The notes: generated by a model from the sequence alone, not told the origin. A stretch of 8,241 nt of DNA from Cytophagales bacterium (GCA_013205605.1 JABMMK010000208.1:1-8241), one strand, 5' to 3'. Shown: positions 1 to 5,635, numbered from the stretch's first letter. Program-made: numbers and translations.

Positions 1-1394
1 GTAAACATTTTAACATCATTTTCCGTGTATCCCACCGAGGTAACTAATTGAGGTATTCCCCACGCATCTTTTTTAAGGGGGTCCAATTTCACATGGTTTT
101 CAAATATCGGTATAGTCTCTCCTTGCATCATCATGAAAATATGCCAAGGTCCTGGCTTCGTCAGTTTTTCTTTATAATCTTCTCCAAAACTTAATCCCGT
201 TTGATCCCGATTCCAGCCGCCTCTAGCCGCTGAAAATGCCACCATATAACCCCCTAAAAAGTCAGCATCCCTTTGGTGTAAGTTCCTGAAAGTGGGCATA
301 AATGCGGATGTAGGCCTCCTCCCTGCATAATACGAATCTTCAAAACCCTCAAAATCAGCCCCCGCATTTCCCCGGTAATTGTGAAAGGCAATGTAATGAC
401 CTAATACCCCGGAATCATTTCCAAGGCCATTCGGGAATCGGTTGGATTTTGAATTCAATAAAATCAAATTGGTATTGAGCGCAGCGGCATTGACAAAAAT
501 AATTTTGGCAAAATATTCGCTTACTTTATTGGTTTGCGTGTCGATCACTCGGACGCCAATCGCCTTTTGTTTTTTCTCATCATACAAGATGGATTCAACC
601 GTAGAAAAAGGATTCAACGTTAAATTTCCTGTTTTAGCGGCCCAAGGAAGTGTGGAAGAATTAGAGCTAAAATAGGCTCCATACGGACAACCTCTATAAC
701 ATAAATTTCGTGCTTGGCATTGGCCCCTTCCCTGTTCAATATGTTGAGGTTCGGGTGAAGTTAAATGAGCACAGCGCCCAATAATGACATGTCGATTCCC
801 TTTATAAAATTCTTTCACACGGGATTGAACATGCTTTTCGACACAATTTAGTTCCCAAGGTTTCAAAAAATGGCCGTCGGGCAAGCTTGGTATTCCATCG
901 TAGTTGCCGCTGATGCCAACAAACTTTTCAACTTGAGTATAAAAAGGGGCAAGGTCTTGATAGGAAATGGGCCATTCGACGGCATATCCATCGCGCTTAG
1001 GTGCGTCAAATTCATGTTGGCTCCAACGCTGCGTTTGCCTCGCCCAAATCAAGGATTTTCCACCTACTTGGTATCCGCGTATCCAGTCAAATGGCTTTTC
1101 TTGAACATAGGGATGCTTCTCGTCTTTAACAAAAAACTGCTCCGTTCCCGCATCGTAGGCATAGCATTTACTAACGATTGGATTTGCCTCTCGCTTAGGT
1201 ATCTTATTTCCATGGCTAAATTCCCAAGGATCCTTCATGGCCGTGGGATAATCCTTTACATGCTTCACATCGCGCCCTCGTTCAAGGACTAACGTTTTTA
1301 AACCAGCCTCACAGAGGTCCTTAGCGGCCCAACCCCCAGAAATCCCTGAGCCAATGACAATAGCATCAAATTTGTTTTTTTGCACAGACTCCAT
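1..1394 (-). CDS. GMC-family FAD-dependent oxidoreductase (sugar/polyol dehydrogenase type), C-terminus cut by window edge
   Basis: An open frame runs without interruption from ATG at 1394 to the left edge, giving 464 residues; family members are about 560, so roughly 100 are missing. The FAD-binding Rossmann motif GSGISGGW is at residues 15-22, with the ribose-binding acid E38 in VLERG. The GMC signature GYQVGGKSLIWARQTQRW covers 107-124. Cysteines C226, C232 and C236 form C-x5-C-x3-C-P, followed by YGAYFSS; this spacing matches the [3Fe-4S] ligands known in the bacterial FAD-glucose dehydrogenase catalytic subunit. The C-terminal GMC domain begins near N433 (VKLDP, KDAWGIP), so the catalytic His region lies outside the window. 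Such proteins oxidise sugars or polyols in or facing the periplasm and usually pair with a small gluconate-2-dehydrogenase subunit 3-like protein; that partner is not visible and could lie downstream. The substrate cannot be read from sequence. The start is chosen because the Rossmann strand begins at F9 and the leader before ATG is A-rich. No N-terminal signal peptide is visible. Confidence 0.92.
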   Translation of the reverse strand, partial: MESVQKNKFDAIVIGSGISGGWAAKDLCEAGLKTLVLERGRDVKHVKDYPTAMKDPWEFSHGNKIPKREANPIVSKCYAYDAGTEQFFVKDEKHPYVQEKPFDWIRGYQVGGKSLIWARQTQRWSQHEFDAPKRDGYAVEWPISYQDLAPFYTQVEKFVGISGNYDGIPSLPDGHFLKPWELNCVEKHVQSRVKEFYKGNRHVIIGRCAHLTSPEPQHIEQGRGQCQARNLCYRGCPYGAYFSSNSSTLPWAAKTGNLTLNPFSTVESILYDEKKQKAIGVRVIDTQTNKVSEYFAKIIFVNAAALNTNLILLNSKSNRFPNGLGNDSGVLGHYIAFHNYRGNAGADFEGFEDSYYAGRRPTSAFMPTFRNLHQRDADFLGGYMVAFSAARGGWNRDQTGLSFGEDYKEKLTKPGPWHIFMMMQGETIPIFENHVKLDPLKKDAWGIPQLVTSVGYTENDVKMF

Positions 1395-1402
1395 ATTTTT
1401 TT

Positions 1403-1433
1403 CAAATAACTATGATTTTTCCCGAAAATCAAA
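1403..1433 (-). promoter_or_regulatory. Candidate promoter of the GMC oxidoreductase gene with an embedded 7-5-7 dyad
   Basis: On the minus strand, TTTG (1433-1430) resembles a Bacteroidota -33 element. After 20 bases comes TTATTTG (1409-1403), a weak relative of the -7 consensus TAnnTTTG, 8 bases from the start codon. The spacer holds the perfect inverted repeat TGATTTT-TCCCG-AAAATCA (plus strand, 1413-1431). A dyad between -33 and -7 suits a repressor or a spacer-binding activator. The -7 match is poor, so this is tentative. Confidence 0.3.
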
Positions 1434-1442
1434 CACCTAAAA

Positions 1443-1457
1443 ATGATTTTGAATCAT
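1443..1457. repeat. 15-bp palindrome ATGATTTTGAATCAT in the divergent intergenic region
   Basis: ATGATT and AATCAT are perfect inverted arms around TTG. The left part, ATGATTTT, repeats the ATGATTTT at 1412-1419, with starts 31 bases apart, about three helical turns. It lies between the GMC oxidoreductase and the CBM9-like gene and could be an operator shared by both. The sequence is AT-rich, so chance is a real alternative. Confidence 0.35.
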
Positions 1458-1496
1458 AATTTTTTTCCAAATTGCAAATCAACAAATTGACGAAAA

Positions 1497-2195
1497 ATGA
1501 AACGATCTGCTTTACTCTTTTTTTTGTTCTTGGGCCTAACAGCGAATATGTTTGCTGCTTCAGATACGCTCCAAGTTTTACAAACGAGTGATTTTAACGT
1601 CAACGGAAAGGGATCAGATGCCGCTTGGGAAAAAACTCCCTGGGTCAATATGCAAAATTCATCCCCCGGAATCGACTCTTATTCAAGCCAATTCAAGATT
1701 TTGTATTCTGAAAAAGGAATCTATGTACTCATGGAAGGTGACGACGAAAAAATTACGACTACGTATAAAAAGGATTTTGATGATTTATATAAGGGTGATG
1801 TTTTTGAGGTGTTTTTCCACCCAAATCCCAAAGAACCTGTATACTTTGAATATGAGATTAATGCGTTAAATAAAGAGCTCGTATTGCTTGTCCCCAATTT
1901 CAACAAAAAGTTTTTTGGTTGGATTCCTTGGCATTATGATGGTGATAAAAAAGTCCAAAAAGCTGTTTCCATCACGAAAGAAAAAGGGAAAATGAAAAAA
2001 TGGTCGGCGGAAATGTTTTTCCCGTACACCTTATTCAACCCCTTAGATAATACCCCACCCAAACAAAACACTTATTGGCGAGCGAATTTTTATCGCTTAG
2101 ATTACGATAGTGAAAAGATGGCTAAATCGGCATGGATTCCTGTTAAGGGAACCTTTCATGAATTTGAAAAATTTGGCTATTTGAAATTTAATTAA
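1497..2195 (+). CDS. Secreted carbohydrate-binding family 9-like domain protein
   Basis: This 232-residue protein begins with a Sec signal peptide: K2-R3, a hydrophobic core over about residues 5-15, and likely cleavage near A20/A21. The rest fits one CBM9-like beta-sandwich domain, about residues 25-232. Recognisable family landmarks are GSDAAWEKTPWVNM near the N-terminus, YSEKGIYVLMEGDD, the DVFEVFFHPNP...YFEYEINAL block, WSAEMFFPYTLF, WRANFYRLDYD and the C-terminal FHEFEKFGYLKFN. Stand-alone domains of this kind in Bacteroidota are small exported proteins thought to bind sugars or polysaccharide; no catalytic residues are evident. It is divergently transcribed from the GMC dehydrogenase, about 100 bases away, which hints at a shared carbohydrate theme. 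The leader is A-rich without a Shine-Dalgarno motif, and I found no strong -7 element. A run of eight T (1518-1525) lies inside the signal-peptide codons. Its stop codon overlaps that of convergent ruvB. The ligand is unknown. Confidence 0.85.
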   Translation: MKRSALLFFLFLGLTANMFAASDTLQVLQTSDFNVNGKGSDAAWEKTPWVNMQNSSPGIDSYSSQFKILYSEKGIYVLMEGDDEKITTTYKKDFDDLYKGDVFEVFFHPNPKEPVYFEYEINALNKELVLLVPNFNKKFFGWIPWHYDGDKKVQKAVSITKEKGKMKKWSAEMFFPYTLFNPLDNTPPKQNTYWRANFYRLDYDSEKMAKSAWIPVKGTFHEFEKFGYLKFN

Positions 2196-3217
2196 AATAG
2201 GGAGCCGGTTTGTGCTTTTGGTTCGATGCCAACATGCCTATACGCTTTTTCAGTGGCTTCTCTTCCCCGAGATGTCCTTTTTAAGAAACCTTCTTGAATT
2301 AAAAATGGCTCGTATACTTCCTCGATCGTCTCAGCTTCTTCTCCACAGGCGGTGGCAATCGTAGTTAATCCTACGGGACCGCCTTTGAATTTGTCAATAA
2401 TCGTCATTAAGATCCGATTATCCATTTCATCCAAGCCATTTTGATCTACATCCAAAGCATTCAATGCGAACTGGGCAATCTCCACGTCTATAACCCCAGA
2501 GCCCTTTACTTGAGCAAAGTCTCTCGTCCGACGCAATAAATTATTGGCAATACGAGGCGTACCCCGACTCCGACGGGCAATTTCAAAAGCCCCCGATTCG
2601 TCAATAGGCATTTTTAAAATAGATGCGGAACGTTTGACAATTTTCGTCAAAAGTACAGCATCATAATATTCCAGTCGGGCATTAATGCCAAAACGAGCAC
2701 GCAATGGGGAGGTCAATAAACCTGCCCGAGTAGTCGCGCCAATCAAGGTAAAAGGATTTAAACCTATTTGAATGCTTCGTGCGTTTGGACCTGAGTCCAA
2801 CATGATATCAATTTTATAATCCTCCATGGCAGAATATAAATATTCCTCAACAATGGGATTTAAGCGATGAATTTCGTCGATAAACAAGACGTCAAAGGGT
2901 TGCAAATTGGTCAATAAACCAGCCAAATCGGAAGGTTTATCCAACACCGGGCCTGATGAAATACGTAAAGTTGACCCTAATTCATTTGCAATAATGTGCG
3001 ATAAAGTAGTCTTGCCTAAACCTGGAGGCCCATGCAATAAAACATGGTCTAAAGCTTCTTCACGGGCTTTTGCGGCACCTACAAAAATCTTAAGGTTATC
3101 AATAATTTTTCCCTGTCCAGAAAAATCAATAAAACTTAAAGGACGCAAGGCCTTATCATATTCCTTTTCTTGAGGATTCAATGATTCTGATTCACCTGTT
3201 AAATAATCTTCGCGCAT
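2192..3217 (-). CDS. ruvB: Holliday junction branch migration DNA helicase RuvB
   Basis: RuvB is the hexameric AAA+ motor that, with RuvA, drives branch migration of Holliday junctions during recombination and fork repair. The 341-residue length is normal. Visible motifs are the RuvB N-terminal RPLSFIDFSGQ (25-35), Walker A GPPGLGKT (63-70), Walker B DEIH (114-117), sensor 1 with the arginine-finger segment GATTRAGLLTSPLRARFG (160-177, finger probably R173), sensor 2 RGTPR (218-222), and the winged-helix DNA-binding part with GGPVGLTTIA (279-288). The start MREDYL fits the usual N-terminus in this phylum. All catalytic residues look intact. It stands alone: no ruvA or ruvC is adjacent in the window. 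A TATCTTTG box on the minus strand at 3253-3246 could be its -7 promoter element. Its stop codon TAA (2194-2192) overlaps the stop of the convergent CBM9-like gene. Confidence 0.98.
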   Translation of the reverse strand: MREDYLTGESESLNPQEKEYDKALRPLSFIDFSGQGKIIDNLKIFVGAAKAREEALDHVLLHGPPGLGKTTLSHIIANELGSTLRISSGPVLDKPSDLAGLLTNLQPFDVLFIDEIHRLNPIVEEYLYSAMEDYKIDIMLDSGPNARSIQIGLNPFTLIGATTRAGLLTSPLRARFGINARLEYYDAVLLTKIVKRSASILKMPIDESGAFEIARRSRGTPRIANNLLRRTRDFAQVKGSGVIDVEIAQFALNALDVDQNGLDEMDNRILMTIIDKFKGGPVGLTTIATACGEEAETIEEVYEPFLIQEGFLKRTSRGREATEKAYRHVGIEPKAQTGSLF

Positions 3218-3231
3218 CTATTTGATAATAA

Positions 3232-3243
3232 TTCAAATTTGAA
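3232..3243. repeat. Perfect 12-bp palindrome TTCAAATTTGAA between ruvB and glpF
   Basis: The palindrome is flanked by a second inverted pair, TTTGAT (3221-3226) and ATCAAA (3244-3249), which is offset by about 5 bases and so not centred on it. It lies just downstream of the candidate ruvB -7 box, near the expected ruvB transcription start, a location suited to a repressor site. AT-rich palindromes arise easily, so function is uncertain. Confidence 0.3.
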
Positions 3244-3245
3244 AT

Positions 3246-3253
3246 CAAAGATA
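3246..3253 (-). promoter_or_regulatory. Candidate -7 element (TATCTTTG) for ruvB
   Basis: Read on the minus strand this matches the Bacteroidota -7 consensus TAnnTTTG exactly and would give a leader of roughly 20-25 bases before the ruvB ATG. No clear -33 TTG lies at the expected distance, so support is partial. Confidence 0.35.
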
Positions 3254-3276
3254 ATTTTTTTATTGCGAAGATTTCA

Positions 3277-3284
3277 TAGTTTTG
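3277..3284 (+). promoter_or_regulatory. Candidate -7 element (TAGTTTTG) for glpFK
   Basis: This is an exact match to TAnnTTTG, 26 bases before the glpF ATG, predicting a leader of about 20 bases. No good -33 TTG is seen upstream. The box overlaps the left arms of two inverted repeats (TTTTGG-AAAA-CCAAAA at 3280-3295, and CATAGTTTT/AAAACTATG at 3275-3283 and 3305-3313), so a protein bound there would probably affect promoter access. Confidence 0.38.
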
Positions 3285-3310
3285 GAAAACCAAAATAAAA
3301 ACCTAAAACT

Positions 3311-4012
3311 ATGTCATCAATTTTCATTGGCGAACTCGCCGGTACAGCTACGTTATTATATCTTGGAAATGGTGTAGTGGCCAATATGCTTTTAAAAAAT
3401 ACAAAAGGAAACGGAACCGGATTGCTAGCCATCGCAGCATGCTGGGCTTTCGCGGTGACTATAGGAATTTTCGTTTCTACCTATTTTGGTTCATCCGCTG
3501 CTCATTTAAATCCCATCGTAACTATTGCTGGCTGCATTAAATCAGGAGATTGGGCTTTGTTCCCAACCTACATTGGTGCTCAGTTGACCGGCGCCATGTT
3601 AGGCCAATTATTAGTTTGGTTACATTATAAACCGCATTATGACGCGACGGATGATGCGGGAGCCATTAGAGCGTCTTTTTGCACAGATCCAGCCATCAAA
3701 AACACTCCTTTCAATTTTATTTCAGAGGCATTTGCCTCAGCCTTAGCTGTTGTAGCTTTAGGTACTTTTTCAAGTATTGAACATGGCCTTGGACCCTTTT
3801 TAGTGGGGATTTTAGTTTGGGCGATCGGTTTAGGATTAGGCGGAACGACGGGGTATGCCATTAACCCTGCCCGTGATTTAGGCCCTAGAATTATGCATGC
3901 CATTTTACCCATTAAGAACAAAGGAACTTCCGATTGGGGATATGCATGGATTCCAGTGTTAGGGCCAGCTGCTGGCGCTGCTATTGGGGCATTTATATTG
4001 ACGCTTAATTAA
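3311..4012 (+). CDS. glpF: Glycerol uptake facilitator (aquaglyceroporin, MIP family)
   Basis: GlpF is an inner-membrane channel for passive entry of glycerol, and often water or other small polyols. The 233 residues form the usual six membrane helices plus two half-helices. The second pore motif is canonical: GYAINPARDLGPR around 181-193, with N185-P186-A187, the selectivity-filter arginine R188, and D189, which marks glycerol facilitators rather than strict water channels. The first motif is HLNPIVT, so it reads N67-P68-I69 with Ile in place of Ala. W45 probably corresponds to the tryptophan of the glycerol selectivity filter. The C-terminal part, from GGTTGYAINPARDLGPR to WIPVLGPAAGAAIGA, resembles Bacillus-type GlpF. 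The gene lies 6 bases upstream of glpK, so the two are almost certainly cotranscribed and translationally linked; GlpK traps incoming glycerol as glycerol 3-phosphate. The start codon itself forms part of an inverted repeat with the promoter region. No Shine-Dalgarno motif is visible. Confidence 0.95.
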   Translation: MSSIFIGELAGTATLLYLGNGVVANMLLKNTKGNGTGLLAIAACWAFAVTIGIFVSTYFGSSAAHLNPIVTIAGCIKSGDWALFPTYIGAQLTGAMLGQLLVWLHYKPHYDATDDAGAIRASFCTDPAIKNTPFNFISEAFASALAVVALGTFSSIEHGLGPFLVGILVWAIGLGLGGTTGYAINPARDLGPRIMHAILPIKNKGTSDWGYAWIPVLGPAAGAAIGAFILTLN

Positions 4013-4018
4013 CAAAAT

Positions 4019-5512
4019 ATGTACATAGGATCCATTGACCAAGGCACGACAAGCACTCGTTTTATTATATTTAATAAGGGGGGAGAAATAATTTCAGTAG
4101 GCCAAAAAGAGCATAAACAAATTTATCCACAAGCTGGATGGGTCGAGCATGATTCGGAGGAAATTTGGCAAAATACCCAAGAAGTCATTGGCTTGGCACT
4201 CGGAAAAGCTAATTTATCTACCAAGGATCTAGCGGCCGTTGGGATAACCAACCAAAGAGAAACCACGCTGGCATGGAATAAAATCACAGGTAAACCATAC
4301 TACAACGCACTTGTTTGGCAAGATACTCGGGTAGGTTCTGAACTATCCGAGTTAGCTAAAGATGGAGGAATGGATCGCTTCAGGGCTAAAACGGGCTTGC
4401 CACTAGCCACGTATTTTAGTGGATTAAAATTAAGGTGGCTCCTAAATAATATTAAAGGTTTACGCGAAGATGCTGCAAAAGGAGAAGCGCTTTTTGGCAA
4501 TATGGATACTTTTATTGCCTGGAATTTAACTGGGGGAATCGACGGAGGCATTCACATTACCGACGTAACTAATGCCAGTCGGACCCAATTAATGGATTTG
4601 GCTACGTGCCAATGGGACGATGAAATCTTAGAGATTTTATCTATTCCAAAAGCGATGTTGCCAACGATCCAAGCCAGTTCTAAAGTATACGCAAAAGCAA
4701 AAGGTGTTTTGGGTGGAGTTCCATTGGCGGGGATTTTAGGGGACCAGCAAGCTGCTTTGGTGGGACAGACCTGTTTCAATCCAGGCCAAGGAAAAAATAC
4801 GTACGGAACAGGATGTTTTTTATTAATGAATACGGGAGAAAAGCCGGTTCAATCCAAGCATGGATTATTGACTACCGTAGCTTACCAGTTGGGCAACGAA
4901 CCCGTGCATTATGCATTAGAGGGTTCTGTGGCCATTACCGGGGCACTCGTCCAGTGGTTAAGAGATAATTTGGGCATCATAAAAAATAGTCCGGATATCG
5001 AAAAATTAGCCAAAGAAGTAGACGATAATGGAGGATGCTATTTTGTACCAGCATTTTCAGGTTTATATGCTCCTTATTGGAAGCAAGATGCGCGCGGCGT
5101 TTTAGTGGGTTTAACTCGATTTGTCAATAAATCACACATTGCCCGAGCAGCTTTGGAGGCAACGGCTTTTCAAACTTGGGAAGTGTTGGAAGCCATGGAA
5201 AAAGATGCGGGAATATCGATTACCTCATTGAGAGTAGATGGAGGAATGGTGGTTAACCAATTACTGATGCAATTCCAATCGGATATTTTGGGTGAAGAAG
5301 TGATATGTCCAAAAATTATAGAAACAACCGCTTTGGGAGCGGCCTATGCGGCGGGATTGGCCGTTGGATATTGGGAAAATCTGGATGACTTACGTAAAAA
5401 TTGGGCCATTGCTAACACATGGAAACCCAATATGTCCGTTGACACCCGCACAACCATGCGCAAGCAATGGAAGAAAGCGGTCACAAAAAGTTTTGACTGG
5501 GCTGAAGATTAA
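4019..5512 (+). CDS. glpK: Glycerol kinase
   Basis: This cytosolic FGGY-family kinase converts glycerol and ATP to sn-glycerol 3-phosphate for lipid synthesis or oxidation. The 497-residue length is typical. The N-terminal phosphate-binding motif DQGTTSTR is at 7-14. Glycerol-binding residues line up with the E. coli enzyme at a constant offset of three: R80-E81, W100, Y132, D242 (in GDQQA) and F267. The second FGGY signature begins at DGGMVVNQLL and is followed by ALGAAYAAGLAVG near the C-terminus. The segment at about 224-235, where Firmicutes enzymes have the HPr-phosphorylated histidine (HFYG), reads YAKAKGVLGGVP and lacks a histidine. It also lacks the GGTR-type fructose-1,6-bisphosphate loop of E. 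coli. Neither classical allosteric control is therefore expected. No glycerol-3-phosphate dehydrogenase gene follows; the next gene is convergent. The stop codon lies in the loop of a likely terminator. Confidence 0.98.
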   Translation: MYIGSIDQGTTSTRFIIFNKGGEIISVGQKEHKQIYPQAGWVEHDSEEIWQNTQEVIGLALGKANLSTKDLAAVGITNQRETTLAWNKITGKPYYNALVWQDTRVGSELSELAKDGGMDRFRAKTGLPLATYFSGLKLRWLLNNIKGLREDAAKGEALFGNMDTFIAWNLTGGIDGGIHITDVTNASRTQLMDLATCQWDDEILEILSIPKAMLPTIQASSKVYAKAKGVLGGVPLAGILGDQQAALVGQTCFNPGQGKNTYGTGCFLLMNTGEKPVQSKHGLLTTVAYQLGNEPVHYALEGSVAITGALVQWLRDNLGIIKNSPDIEKLAKEVDDNGGCYFVPAFSGLYAPYWKQDARGVLVGLTRFVNKSHIARAALEATAFQTWEVLEAMEKDAGISITSLRVDGGMVVNQLLMQFQSDILGEEVICPKIIETTALGAAYAAGLAVGYWENLDDLRKNWAIANTWKPNMSVDTRTTMRKQWKKAVTKSFDWAED

Positions 5513-5524
5513 TTAGCCCCTTTT
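5499..5524 (+). terminator. Candidate intrinsic terminator of the glpFK operon, overlapping the glpK stop codon
   Basis: GGGCTGA (5499-5505) pairs with TTAGCCC (5513-5519), including one G-U wobble, around a 7-base loop that contains the TAA stop. C and TTTT follow at once (5520-5524). The stem is 7 bp with five G-C pairs or better at its base end (four G-C, three weaker). The T-run is short, so efficiency is uncertain. The right arm and T-run are also the last codons of the convergent small lipoprotein gene. Confidence 0.5.
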
Positions 5525-5635
5525 AACTTTAGGTGTATCTAGACGAGTAGTACCATACGCTGGACAATTGTTGCTTTGAGCACATGAGCTCATAAACAAG
5601 GCGGCTAGTATGGCAAGGGCTGCTAGTTTTTTCAT
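5513..5635 (-). CDS. Small lipoprotein of 40 residues, function unknown
   Basis: The frame from ATG at 5635 to TAA at 5513 encodes 40 residues. It starts with MKK, has a hydrophobic stretch (L4 to M15) and a lipobox ending MSSC with the acylated cysteine at C18. The mature part is only 23 residues: AQSNN, a second cysteine in CPAYG (24-28), then a basic tail ending TPKVKRG. The residues after C18 contain no acidic cluster like the Bacteroidota lipoprotein export signal, so I infer a periplasm-facing anchor rather than surface display. It starts only 2 bases after the stop of the arginine decarboxylase gene on the same strand, so the two are probably cotranscribed. Its stop abuts the glpK stop. 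The textbook signal-peptide layout and tight fit between neighbours support a real gene; the role is unrecognised. Confidence 0.75.
   Translation of the reverse strand: MKKLAALAILAALFMSSCAQSNNCPAYGTTRLDTPKVKRG

Noticed and set aside
442..675. Plus-strand open frame of 77 codons
   Set aside because: Antisense to the continuous GMC oxidoreductase frame, with no signal sequence or domain of its own.
870..1292. Plus-strand open frame of 140 codons
   Set aside because: It lies antisense inside the GMC oxidoreductase, whose frame has clear FAD and GMC motifs here. The plus frame has no recognisable domain and is a shadow.
1444..1464. Possible -7 boxes for the CBM9-like gene (TGATTTTG, TAATTTTT)
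   Set aside because: Each has one mismatch to TAnnTTTG at a key base and neither has a -33 partner, so I did not list a promoter.
1552..1869. Plus-strand frame of 105 codons overlapping the CBM9-like gene
   Set aside because: It lies wholly inside a gene with a signal peptide and family motifs in another frame, and its composition (many Lys/Arg/Met) looks like a frame-shifted shadow.
2177..2200. Hairpin CTATTT/AAATAG across the CBM9-like and ruvB stop codons
   Set aside because: The stem is six bases, almost all A-T, with a 12-base loop and no good T-run on either strand, so it is too weak to call a terminator.
2907..3173. Plus-strand frame antisense to ruvB
   Set aside because: ruvB is complete and unmistakable on the other strand; this frame has no supporting feature.
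3637..3921. Minus-strand frame antisense to glpF
   Set aside because: It overlaps the canonical NPARD region of glpF on the opposite strand and shows only the low-complexity Pro/Ala/Lys content of a shadow.
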